A stretch of 58,503 nucleotides of DNA from Verrucomicrobium sp. BvORR106 (GTDB taxonomy: Bacteria > Verrucomicrobiota > Verrucomicrobiia > Verrucomicrobiales > Verrucomicrobiaceae). Below the pieces are notes generated by a model. That model saw only the letters and a list, made by a program, of their open reading frames with translations. It was not told the origin of the DNA and ran no database searches. The stretch is from assembly GCF_000739655.1 (NCBI RefSeq), contig NZ_BATR01000005.1:1-58503 (forward strand). Reading direction: 5' to 3'. Shown here piece after piece: positions 33,116 to 41,716 of the stretch. Positions within the stretch are counted from its first letter, which is position 1; the number at the start of each line of letters is the position of its first letter. The position numbers and the translations under genes were made by a program.

Positions 33116-36100
33116 ATGAAGTATTCCGCATCGATCCTGCTGGCCGCCTCACTGGCCCAGCTGACTTATGCCTCGCAACCCAAGTCCATGGCCGACCTCC
33201 CTGATCCCTCGGTGGAGGCAGAGAAGGCCGCTTTTGTGGTGCCAGAAGGCTATGAAATCTCCCTCTGGGCAGGTGAGCCGCTCGTCCGCAAGCCCGTGCA
33301 GATGAACTGGGATGCCCAGGGGCGGCTCTGGGTGGTGAGCAGCGTTACCTACCCCCAGATCAAGCCTGGCGATGACCCCATCGACCAGATCGTGGTGCTG
33401 GAAGACACGGACAAGGACGGCAAGGCTGACAAGAGCACCGTCTTCGCCAGTGATCTGCAGATCCCTACCGCTGTGATCCCGGCGGACGGCGGCTGCTATG
33501 TGGCCAACTCCACGGAGATCCTCTTTCTCAAGGACACCAATGGAGACCTGAAGGCCGACGAGCGGCAGGTGGTGCTGAGCGGCTTCGGCACCGAGGACAC
33601 CCACCACCTCGTCCACACCTTCCGTCATGGCCCGGATGGGCAGATGCACTTCAACCAGAGCATCTACATCCACAGCCACATCGAGACCCCATGGGGCCTG
33701 CGCCGTCTCATGGGCGGCGGCGTCTGGGAGTTCCGCCCGGAGACCCGCAAGCTGGAAATCATCGCCAAGGGGCTCATCAATCCCTGGGGCTATGAGTTCG
33801 ACCGCTGGGGCCAGAGCTTCGCCACCGACGGTGCCGGCAGTGAGGGCATCAACTACATCTTCCCCGGTGCGGTGTTCGCCACCAGCCCCGGTGCCAAGCG
33901 GATTGTCAAAGGCTTGAACCCCGGCCAGCCCAAGCAATGCGGTCTGGAGATCATTGAAGACTCCCACTTCCCGGATGACTGGCAGGGCACCCTGGTGACC
34001 TGCGACTTCCGCGGCAACCGCGTGAACCGCTTCCACCTGACCGAAAGCGGCAGCAGCTACATCAGCAAGCAGCTCCCGGACGTGCTGGCCAGCACCCATC
34101 GTGGCTTCCGCCCCATCGACGTGCGCACGGGCCCGGACGGTGCCCTCTACATCGCCGACTGGTTCAATCCCATCATCCAGCACGGTGAAGTGGATTTCCG
34201 CGATCCCCGTCGTGACCGTGTGAACGGCCGCATCTGGAAGCTCACCGCCAAAGATCGCAAACTGAGCAGCAGCCCGGACTTCGCCAAGGCGGAGATCCCC
34301 GCCCTGCTCGAGGAGCTGAAGAGCCCCCGCCGCTGGAACCGCCTCTTTGCCAAGCGCGAACTCCGCACCCGCGAGCCTCAACTGACTCTGGCCTCCATCG
34401 ATGAATGGGCGCTGGCTCTGAAGAAAGATGATCCGCAGTACTGGAACAACCTCCTGGAAGCCGCCTGGGCCCGCGAGACGCTCAACGCCTGCTCTCCCGC
34501 CCTGGTGCGCCAGCTCCTGGGCTCCCCGGACCATCGCATCCGTGCCGGTGCCCTCGGCATCCTGCGCCACCGCCTGACAGAGTTTCCTGATGCCGACGCC
34601 CTCCTCGCGACCTCCATCGCCGACGACAACGCCCAGGTTCGTCTCTGGGCCGTGGCCATCGCGCGCGACATGTTCAAGCCCCAGGCCCTGGAAGTGGCCC
34701 TCCGCGCCCTCGACAAGCCGGTGGATGAGAGCATTGATTTCCTCCTCGAACTCACCGCGCGTGAGCAGGCGGACGTCTGGCTGCCCGTGTTCGTCAATGG
34801 CGGCATCAAACTCGACGCCAATCCCAAGCACTTGGTGTACGCCCTGAAAGCCACCGGCCGTCCGGAAGCACTGCCCCCGCTCATCAAGGCCCTGGGCAGC
34901 GGCAAGCTCGCTGAAGAAGACGCTGCCGCCGTGCTCGCCATGGTGGGTGATGTGGCCAGCCCCGCCGAGCTCAGCCAGCTCTTCCCCATCTTCAAGAGCG
35001 AGTCCGCCAAGGCCCGTCGCATCGGCATTCTGGACGCCTTTATCAAGGCGGGACAGCGCAAGGCCACGCCGGATGCTGCCGCCGCGCTGAAGGATCTCCT
35101 CACCGCTCTCATCAGCGGCACCCCCGACGACACGGACCTCGCGGCGCGTGGTGCGGTGCTCGCCGGTCTCTGGAAGCAGGAGCCCCTGCGCGCCCGGCTC
35201 GAGGAAATTGCGAGCGGCGACAACACGCCGGCCGCCCTTCGCGACAGTGCCATCAAGGGCCTGGTATCCCTCGGCGGTGAACCCACGAAGAACTACCTCC
35301 AGACGCTGGCATCCGGTGAAAAGGCCGTGGGCACCCGGGCTTCCGCCCTCTCGGGTCTCTCCGAGCTTGCCCCTCCTCTCGCCGCGAAGCTCGCCGTGCA
35401 GTTCCTCGGCACCGCCAAGTCCGTGGACGAGGCCCGCCCCGTGCTGGAAGCCTTCTTGAAAAACAAGCAACTCCCGGTGCTGCTGGCCAACGAGCTCAAG
35501 GACAAGCAGGTGCCCGACTTCGTCGCCGTGGAAGGCATCCGCATGGCCAGCTCCCGCGGCCTGCAGTCCCTCATCGAGGAATCCCTGCGCAAGGCCGGTG
35601 GTGTGAAACAGATGGACCGCCCCCTCACTCCGGAAGAGATGCACGCCCTGGTCACCAAGGTGCAGGCTCAGGGCAACGCCTCCCGCGGGGAGGAAGTGTA
35701 CCGCCGCCAGCAACTGCTCTGCATGAGCTGCCACGCCATCGGCGAAAGCGGCGGCCTCATCGGGCCCAACATGGTGAGTCTGGGCTCCAGTGCCCCGGTG
35801 GACTACATCATCGAGTCTCTCCTCGAACCCTCCAAAAAGGTCAAGGAAGGCTATCACATGACCATGATCACCACCAAGGCTGGCCAGGTGGTCGCGGGTG
35901 GCATTGTCCAGGACGGGGATGAAGTGGTGGTGCGTGATGCGGCCAACCAGTTCCACAAGGTGGCCAAGGGCGACATCGCCCAGAAGATCATCAGCCCTGT
36001 CTCCATGATGCCCCCTGGCCTCACCGCCAGCCTTCGTGAAGACGAGTTTGTGGACCTCGTGAAGTTCCTCTCCGAACTCGGTCGCGAAGGTGACTACAAG

Positions 36101-36553
36101 ACGCAGCCCAACCGCTACGTCCGCACCTGGCGCACCATGGGCAAGATCGAGCAGGCTGACAACGACCACGTGCGCCACGTGGGCCTCCAGGCCCTGAGCG
36201 ACCGCAAGTATGCCTACCCCTGGCAGATGACTCTGAGCAAGGTCAACGGCGACCTTCCACTGAACGAACTACCGATCGCGGCGAAGATGTACCCCATCTT
36301 CCCCCGCATTGCCCAGTTCGACCTCCAGCTGGACGCTGACGGCCCGGTGACGCTCGGCCTGCCCGCCACTCCCGGCCTGGTGCTGGTGGTGGATGAGCAG
36401 AAGTTCGAGGAAGTCACCCCGCAGATGAAGCTCGACCTCAAAGCGGGCAAACACGTGGTCACCGTGCTGGTGCCCAAGTCCGCCGGTGAAGTCAGCGCCC
36501 TGCGCGTGGAGCTGCTGGAAGGAGCCGCCAAGGTGGTCACCACCCTCCAGTAA
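33116..36553 (+). CDS. PVC-type haem-binding dehydrogenase-like protein with HEAT repeats
   Basis: A 1145-aa secreted protein with signal peptide (SILLAASLAQLTYAS). Residues about 25-380 form the 'membrane-bound dehydrogenase' beta-propeller of Planctomycetes/Verrucomicrobia (GYEISLWAGEPLVRKPV, EDTDKDGKAD, RPIDVRTGPDGALYIADWFNP). Residues about 400-830 are alanine-rich helical repeats of HEAT type. A cytochrome c site CMSCH follows (Cys869, Cys872, His873) with a downstream VSMMPPGL motif supplying a Met. The last 130 residues form an extra domain. It is thought to oxidise sugars or other alcohols and pass electrons to haem; the substrate is unknown. It follows the SGNH gene and precedes a GNAT by 18 bases. 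Confidence 0.92.
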   Translation: MKYSASILLAASLAQLTYASQPKSMADLPDPSVEAEKAAFVVPEGYEISLWAGEPLVRKPVQMNWDAQGRLWVVSSVTYPQIKPGDDPIDQIVVLEDTDKDGKADKSTVFASDLQIPTAVIPADGGCYVANSTEILFLKDTNGDLKADERQVVLSGFGTEDTHHLVHTFRHGPDGQMHFNQSIYIHSHIETPWGLRRLMGGGVWEFRPETRKLEIIAKGLINPWGYEFDRWGQSFATDGAGSEGINYIFPGAVFATSPGAKRIVKGLNPGQPKQCGLEIIEDSHFPDDWQGTLVTCDFRGNRVNRFHLTESGSSYISKQLPDVLASTHRGFRPIDVRTGPDGALYIADWFNPIIQHGEVDFRDPRRDRVNGRIWKLTAKDRKLSSSPDFAKAEIPALLEELKSPRRWNRLFAKRELRTREPQLTLASIDEWALALKKDDPQYWNNLLEAAWARETLNACSPALVRQLLGSPDHRIRAGALGILRHRLTEFPDADALLATSIADDNAQVRLWAVAIARDMFKPQALEVALRALDKPVDESIDFLLELTAREQADVWLPVFVNGGIKLDANPKHLVYALKATGRPEALPPLIKALGSGKLAEEDAAAVLAMVGDVASPAELSQLFPIFKSESAKARRIGILDAFIKAGQRKATPDAAAALKDLLTALISGTPDDTDLAARGAVLAGLWKQEPLRARLEEIASGDNTPAALRDSAIKGLVSLGGEPTKNYLQTLASGEKAVGTRASALSGLSELAPPLAAKLAVQFLGTAKSVDEARPVLEAFLKNKQLPVLLANELKDKQVPDFVAVEGIRMASSRGLQSLIEESLRKAGGVKQMDRPLTPEEMHALVTKVQAQGNASRGEEVYRRQQLLCMSCHAIGESGGLIGPNMVSLGSSAPVDYIIESLLEPSKKVKEGYHMTMITTKAGQVVAGGIVQDGDEVVVRDAANQFHKVAKGDIAQKIISPVSMMPPGLTASLREDEFVDLVKFLSELGREGDYKTQPNRYVRTWRTMGKIEQADNDHVRHVGLQALSDRKYAYPWQMTLSKVNGDLPLNELPIAAKMYPIFPRIAQFDLQLDADGPVTLGLPATPGLVLVVDEQKFEEVTPQMKLDLKAGKHVVTVLVPKSAGEVSALRVELLEGAAKVVTTLQ

Positions 36554-36571
36554 ATTGCGCCTTCTCAATTC

Positions 36572-37150
36572 ATGAACCTCTCCCACCTGCCGACCGGCCT
36601 TGTCGTCCGTGAGTACACTCCGGATGACAAGGAGGCGTGCCTGGACATCTATCGTTCCAACGAGGACTTGCTGCCCCCCGATCTGATCGAGGCTTATGCA
36701 GACTGGCTGGACATAGGCACGTCCTACATGCTGGTGATCGAGCAGGGGGGCGAGGTCCTGGCCTGTGGCGGGCTGGAGATTGACGGAAGTAAAAACTCCA
36801 ATCAGATCAACTGCGGCCTGGTGCGGCGCTCGCACCACCGCAAGGGGCTGGGCACCCTGCTCAACCTCACGCGCCTGGCCCTGGTGCCCCAGGACCACGA
36901 CCCGGCGTTCGTTGGCATGGAGACCAGCGTCTCGAACGAGCCCTTCTTCAACAAGTTCGGCTTCGAGCGCCTCAACAAACCCGTGAGCCGCTATGCCGGG
37001 GCCTCTTATTTCCTCGACATGGGAATGTGGCTCCCCGCCAGCCAGAAACAGGAGCTGCTGACCCTGTTGAAATCACTGCCCGTGGATTTCCGCGTGGACT
37101 TTGAAGAGTCCATGGCCGGGGCGGCGGAGGGAGAAGAAGAGAAGGAATAG
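36572..37150 (+). CDS. GNAT family N-acetyltransferase
   Basis: A 192-aa acyl-CoA-dependent N-acetyltransferase. The N-terminal strand TGLVVREYTPDDKEACLDIY and the acetyl-CoA loop VRRSHHRKGLGTLL (R/Q-x-x-G-x-G/A) are clear; the FFNKFGFERL motif near residue 130 is typical of motif B. The C-terminal 30 residues are acidic and probably flexible. The substrate is unknown. It lies 18 bases after the large PVC protein and may be translated from the same message. Confidence 0.88.
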   Translation: MNLSHLPTGLVVREYTPDDKEACLDIYRSNEDLLPPDLIEAYADWLDIGTSYMLVIEQGGEVLACGGLEIDGSKNSNQINCGLVRRSHHRKGLGTLLNLTRLALVPQDHDPAFVGMETSVSNEPFFNKFGFERLNKPVSRYAGASYFLDMGMWLPASQKQELLTLLKSLPVDFRVDFEESMAGAAEGEEEKE

Positions 37151-37221
37151 GGCGAGGCGACAATAGTTGTGCTGAATTCATCCGAAGGACTTGCAGCGGT
37201 CTCAAACGCCCGTGCGCGGCG

Positions 37222-37297
37222 AATGTAGAAGAACCGTCTCGGTTCTTGTCCCCGCTCTGCCCAGCGCCCCCAAGAGCCGGGACGGCTCTTCTACATT
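37222..37297. repeat. Double-hairpin palindrome (GTAGAAGA...CGG type)
   Basis: Arms 37222-37248 and 37271-37297 are inverted copies matching 24 of 27 bases, around a 22-base loop. Each arm is itself a small hairpin (AAGAACC-GTCTC-GGTTCTT and AAGAGCC-GGGAC-GGCTCTT). It lies between the GNAT and permease genes, whose stops face each other, so it could also slow transcription from either side. Confidence 0.7.
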
Positions 37298-37355
37298 GTC
37301 CCGGTCATCCTTATCCTTACCTTGATGTCGTCAGCCAGGAGGTGACAGATATTTC

Positions 37356-38741
37356 TCACATCTCCACCTCACCCATGTCGTGCTTGGGCTTGATGATGAA
37401 ATAAAGCCCCAGCGCCACCACCAGCACGGCGGCCGCAATCAACGGGGCCGTACGATTGGCGGGATCGCTGCTCTGGATCGCACTCATCACTCGAACGACG
37501 ACCAACGAAGCGCAGACCAATGCACCCAGCACAGGTACAACCACCGGCACTTCGAACCCTCCTTTGGGCTCGTCCTTTCGGCGCTTCAGGATCACAAGAC
37601 CGATATTCACCACCGTGAAGACAGTGAGCAACAACAGCACGGTGGACTCGGCGAGCGCTTTCACGCCCCCGCTCAAGATCAGGCCTGTCACGATCACAAA
37701 CAACACCGCAATGGCGATGTGAGGCGTGTGACGACGTGGGTGCACACTGCCCAACACCTGAGGCAGCAGTCCCTGACGGCTCATCCCATAGAGCAAGCGT
37801 GAGCCCATGATGTAGTTGAGCAGCGCGGTGTTACCGATCGCGAAGATGGAGATGCCTACGTAGATCTTGTCGATGCCCTTGAACCAAGGCGCCGCCCTAT
37901 GGGCCACTTCCATCAAAGGAGTTTTGCTGGCAGCCAGCTCTTTCCACGGCACCACCGACACCGCCGTGATGGCCACGGCCATGTAGATCAAGGTGGCCAA
38001 GATCATCGCGCCAATGAGGCCAAAGGGAATGTCACGGCGCGGATTCTTCACTTCCTCAGACACATTGAGAATGTCCTCAAACCCGATGAAGGAGAAGAAC
38101 ATCAATACGGCCCCTTGCAGCACCAGAGCCAGGGTGATACCCGAGCCCAGTCCGCCCTCCACTGTGTCGCCCGGTGTCTCCAGGTAGTTCACGCTGCCCC
38201 AGAATTTTATGCCCACCGCGATGATGAAGATCAAGCCGGTCGCCTCGATGACCGTGCACACGATGTTGGCCCACATGCTCTCGCGAATGCCGCGGTAGAT
38301 AATTCCCCCAACCATGGCGACCAGCACAATCGCCACCAGTTTGATGGGCAGTTGCATGCCTATCGCCTTCTCCAGATTCTCCGCGATGGCTTGTGACCCC
38401 GTGGCCATGCTGGTGAGCCCGCTCATCATCACCGCAATACCCACCACGTAGCTCAGCCAGGAGTACTTGAACGAACGATGGGTGACATAGGCCGCTCCAC
38501 CGGCCTTGGGATAACGGCTACCTGCACAAGCATAGGAGAGCCCGGTTAACAACGCCGCCACCATGGCCGCGAGAAACGCGAGCCAGATGGCATTGCCCAG
38601 GCTGTCTGCCGCCCGCCCGACCAGCGCGTAAATGCCCGCCCCCAACATCGAGCCCAGGCCATAAAACAGGATCTGCCATGGGCCCAGCGTCTTCTGAAGC
38701 GCTGGCTGTTGAGGAGGGATGTGGGAGTCAGGCAAGTTCAT
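37356..38741 (-). CDS. APC superfamily amino-acid permease
   Basis: A 461-aa inner-membrane transporter with about 12 hydrophobic helices. The first helix has the substrate-binding glycine motif GSMLGAGIYALVG of APC-fold cationic amino-acid transporters, and the helix after it ends in SYACAGSRYPKAGGAAY. FFSFIGFEDILNVSEEVKNPRRDIP is the conserved helix 6-7 loop. It probably exchanges or imports amino acids by proton coupling; specificity cannot be told. It is monocistronic in appearance, downstream of nothing on its strand within 90 bases. Confidence 0.92.
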   Translation of the reverse strand: MNLPDSHIPPQQPALQKTLGPWQILFYGLGSMLGAGIYALVGRAADSLGNAIWLAFLAAMVAALLTGLSYACAGSRYPKAGGAAYVTHRSFKYSWLSYVVGIAVMMSGLTSMATGSQAIAENLEKAIGMQLPIKLVAIVLVAMVGGIIYRGIRESMWANIVCTVIEATGLIFIIAVGIKFWGSVNYLETPGDTVEGGLGSGITLALVLQGAVLMFFSFIGFEDILNVSEEVKNPRRDIPFGLIGAMILATLIYMAVAITAVSVVPWKELAASKTPLMEVAHRAAPWFKGIDKIYVGISIFAIGNTALLNYIMGSRLLYGMSRQGLLPQVLGSVHPRRHTPHIAIAVLFVIVTGLILSGGVKALAESTVLLLLTVFTVVNIGLVILKRRKDEPKGGFEVPVVVPVLGALVCASLVVVRVMSAIQSSDPANRTAPLIAAAVLVVALGLYFIIKPKHDMGEVEM

Positions 38742-38834
38742 GGGGGCCGTTCATTCTGAGCAAACGAACGGCCAACGTCCACGATCAAATGCCTCCATTT
38801 TCGGCACGCGCTCTCCGACCTGCCGATGCGATTA

Positions 38835-39860
38835 CTAAGGTTTCGCCGCGACTTCCGCCTTGGCCTTGTCGAGCACTTCCTTCAAGGTGACCTCCGCTCC
38901 GCCGCGGCGCTTGCTCTCATCGGCAGCCTCCATGAAGGCGTAGATCTCGACCGTTTCCTCCATGCTCACCGGAGGCTTGCCCGTGCGGAACATTTCAATG
39001 GCCGCCACTAGCAGCGGGTCATATCCATCGTAGGTACCAATCGCCGCCTCCCCCTTCTCACCCTTGGCCGTGCCGCCATAGGCTTTGGATTTGTCCGTGC
39101 TCTGGCGGAAGGTCCCCTTGCGCCCACCTTCCCAGGTACCGATGACTTCAATCCGGCCATCCGCCGTGGTGCCGCGTTTCACGGAGACACACCCTGTGCC
39201 CATGACAGTGAAGAGGGATTCCACACCATGTATGCCATACCAGAAGAGGTCAGGATGGGTTGGCTCCAGGCTCACCGGGCTGACCGTCTCAGCTTCGAGA
39301 ACCTTGCCGATGGACCCACCCCGCACCGCGAGCGTGCCTTTGCCAAAGCGAAGGGAAGAAGAGGAGAAAATAGGTACACCGGCCTTCTTGGCTTCATCAA
39401 AAATACGCAGGACATCTGCCAAAGAGGCGGCCATGGGCTTGTCGATAAACACCGGCTGCTTGGCCTTCAGCACGGGGCGGATCTGTTCCAAGTGCGGACG
39501 GCCATCATTCGTTTCGAGCAGAATTGCATCGGTTTTGCCCAACAACTCCTCAATGGAGCCCACAATCTCGCCGCCCAGGCCCTTCACCTTCTCCGTGTAC
39601 TCCGGCACGCGTTTGGTGCTGGTCTCAATGTCCGGGCTGCCTTTGGGATAGGCCGCCACCATTTTCGCGCCAGCCAGCTTCGCCGCATCTTCGGGGTTCT
39701 TGGCCCCCTTGTTCAGGGCCTGCGTGAAGGAAGTGGCGTGGGAAGTGTCCAGACCAATGATGCCCACCCGCAGGGGCTTGGGCTCATCTGTCCGACCGAT
39801 GGTGGGCAGACAGACTATGGTGGTGGCGGTGGCAAACAGGAAAAACAAACGGCGTTGCAT
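38835..39860 (-). CDS. Exported Gfo/Idh/MocA family oxidoreductase
   Basis: A 341-aa NAD(P)-dependent oxidoreductase-like protein. With the start at 39860 it has a signal peptide (RRLFFLFATATTIVCL). The N-terminal Rossmann region begins LRVGIIGLDTSHATSF; DKPMAASLADV is the family's EKP-type motif with Asp in place of Glu, its Lys being the usual catalytic residue. The C-terminal alpha/beta domain follows. Export of this family is common in Verrucomicrobia and Planctomycetes; the substrate is probably a sugar or cyclitol. The GLDTSHATSF variant of the glycine loop is atypical, so cofactor binding may differ. Confidence 0.88.
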   Translation of the reverse strand: MQRRLFFLFATATTIVCLPTIGRTDEPKPLRVGIIGLDTSHATSFTQALNKGAKNPEDAAKLAGAKMVAAYPKGSPDIETSTKRVPEYTEKVKGLGGEIVGSIEELLGKTDAILLETNDGRPHLEQIRPVLKAKQPVFIDKPMAASLADVLRIFDEAKKAGVPIFSSSSLRFGKGTLAVRGGSIGKVLEAETVSPVSLEPTHPDLFWYGIHGVESLFTVMGTGCVSVKRGTTADGRIEVIGTWEGGRKGTFRQSTDKSKAYGGTAKGEKGEAAIGTYDGYDPLLVAAIEMFRTGKPPVSMEETVEIYAFMEAADESKRRGGAEVTLKEVLDKAKAEVAAKP

Positions 39861-40021
39861 ACCCTGAAACCAACGCAGCAGCCGTGGCATCGTCTTGCAA
39901 AACCACCCCCTCGAACTCTGAGTCTCCGGTGCCCAGTTTTGGTAGGATTGTGACAATCCCCTCACAAGGGGATTCACCTCTTTCTCTGTGCAGGGGTGGA
40001 AGTTGATGCTAAAGAGCGACC

Positions 40022-41302
40022 ATGACCCTCCCTACCCAGAGCTGGTGGACCCCCGGCAGGATTCTGGCTCTGCTCATCGTCATCAATCTCTTCAGCTACA
40101 TCGACCGCTACGTGCTGGTGGCGGTGGAGCCCGAGCTGCGCGCGACGTTTCTGGCCGGAGATGCCATGGCCAAGACCAAGTCGGGCCTCTGGCAGACAGC
40201 CTTCATGATCTCCTACATGCTGATGGCCCCGCTCTTTGGCTGGCTGGCCGACCGAACCTCCCGCTGGCTGTTGATCGGGCTGGGCCTCTTGCTGTGGAGT
40301 GCCGCGAGCATCGGGTCCGGGATCGCGACAGGATTCACCATGCTCCTGCTCACACGGGCCATGATCGGCGTCGGTGAGGCCGCCTACGGTCCTGCGGCCC
40401 CAGCGTTGATCGCGGAGATGTATCCTGTCCATCGACGCGGCATCGTCATGTCCTGGTTCTTCATGGCCATCCCCGTGGGGAGCGCTCTGGGCTATGCTCT
40501 GGGCGGGCTGGCCAACAGTTACCTGGACTGGCGCTGGGGTTTCTGGCTGGCAGGGGTACCGGGCATCTTCCTCGCCATGGTCTGCTTCTTCTTGAAGGAC
40601 ACACGGCGCAGCCAGGCCGCCGCCACAGGACAGGCTCACCACGCCCCGGGGTTTGCCGACTACAAGCGCCTGCTTCGCATCCCCTCCTATGTCATCAACG
40701 TGGCCGCACAGACGGCCATGACCTTTGCCATCGGGGGCCTCTCTTTCTGGCTGCCTGCCTACATCACCGAGTACCGACAATATGGAACGCTGGGGCAGGT
40801 CTCCACGATGGTGGGCGCCATCACCGCTGTTTCAGGACTGGGCGCCACTCTCTTTGGCGGCTGGCTGGCGGATCGTTTGCGCAACCGCTTCGCCGCCTCT
40901 TATTTCCTCGTCTCCGGCGGTGGCATGGCCCTGGCCTTCCCCTGCACGCTGGCCATGCTGTTTGTCCCTTTCCCTTTCGCCTGGGTGTTTGTGTTTGGCG
41001 CGGTGTTCTTCCTGTTCTTCAACATCGGCCCTGCCAACACCGCCCTGGCCAATGTGGCCCCGGCAGCGGTGCGTTCCAGCGCCTTTGCCCTGAACATTCT
41101 CACCATCCATGCCCTGGGCGATGCCATCTCCCCAGCGCTCATCGGAGCCGTGGCCGACCGGTCCAACATGAACTTGGGCTTCATGCTCGTCTCCGGTGCC
41201 ATGCTCGTGGCGGCCGTTCTCTGGTTCATCGGCATGCGCTGGCTGCCGCAGGATGTGGAGCGCGCCGCAGCACGGGATGCGGAGGCCTCTGCCGAAAAAT
41301 AG
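40022..41302 (+). CDS. MFS transporter, Spinster-like
   Basis: A 426-aa inner-membrane carrier with 12 predicted helices. The first helix ends INLFSYIDRYVLV, a hallmark of the Spinster-type family; GWLADRTSRWLLI is the conserved loop 2-3 motif, and RAMIGVGEAAYGPAAPALIAEMYP the helix 4-5 segment. Charged-residue motif R-x-G near HRRGIVMSWF follows. Bacterial members carry sugars, organic acids or aromatic compounds; the substrate is unknown. It is divergent from the oxidoreductase gene (161 bases between starts), hinting at a shared metabolic role. Confidence 0.9.
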   Translation: MTLPTQSWWTPGRILALLIVINLFSYIDRYVLVAVEPELRATFLAGDAMAKTKSGLWQTAFMISYMLMAPLFGWLADRTSRWLLIGLGLLLWSAASIGSGIATGFTMLLLTRAMIGVGEAAYGPAAPALIAEMYPVHRRGIVMSWFFMAIPVGSALGYALGGLANSYLDWRWGFWLAGVPGIFLAMVCFFLKDTRRSQAAATGQAHHAPGFADYKRLLRIPSYVINVAAQTAMTFAIGGLSFWLPAYITEYRQYGTLGQVSTMVGAITAVSGLGATLFGGWLADRLRNRFAASYFLVSGGGMALAFPCTLAMLFVPFPFAWVFVFGAVFFLFFNIGPANTALANVAPAAVRSSAFALNILTIHALGDAISPALIGAVADRSNMNLGFMLVSGAMLVAAVLWFIGMRWLPQDVERAAARDAEASAEK

Positions 41303-41383
41303 GAGGCAGGGTGCAGGCAGTTTGGCAAAGAATCAGGGGCAACAGGTCGTGTTGCCACACGCGATCAACGCAAGCTTGTCGTC

Positions 41384-41649
41384 GAACCCGAAGGGTTCAC
41401 CATGAATAGCCATGGGTGAAACGAGCGTAGCGAGTGCAACCCATGGTGCCGCCCCATGCTCCTCTACCGCGGAGCGGTAGGCCCATCGTCTTGCGCCACC
41501 CCACACGTCATCCCGCGATCTCACCCACGCAGACTGTTACCCGCTATGGGCCTACCGCTCCGCGGTAGAATTCGCCCTCCCAAGTACCATGGGTAGTCCT
41601 CGCTCCACTCGGCCGACCCATGGCTATGCATGGCGAACCCTCCGGGTTC
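41384..41649. repeat. Long imperfect palindrome in gene-free region 41303-41716
   Basis: The left arm 41384-41485 is the imperfect reverse complement of the right arm 41547-41649. The outer ends (GAACCCGAAGGGTTC and its partner) and the inner 22-bp arms (41464-41485 with 41547-41568) match best; the middle has drifted. The loop is 41486-41546. Small sub-hairpins such as CTACCGC-GGA-GCGGTAG occur. No coding frame looks real. 41303-41383 holds nothing recognisable. Confidence 0.8.
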
Positions 41650-41670
41650 ATGAGATAACGCGTCACCTGC

Positions 41671-41710
41671 TGACGCACTGACGCACTGACGCACTGACGC
41701 ACTGACGCAC
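41671..41710. repeat. Five exact tandem copies of TGACGCAC
   Basis: An 8-bp unit repeated five times without change, ending 6 bases before the stop codon of the minus-strand mosaic gene. Related words (CACTGACGCACTGG) recur three times at 54881-54932, again just past the stop of a minus-strand secreted-protein gene. Confidence 0.9.
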
Positions 41711-41716
41711 CGGCTC

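Noticed and set aside
33149-36178. 1009-codon minus-strand open frame
   Set aside because: Antisense to the PVC cytochrome gene, His/Gly/Glu-rich without motifs; a shadow of the real gene.
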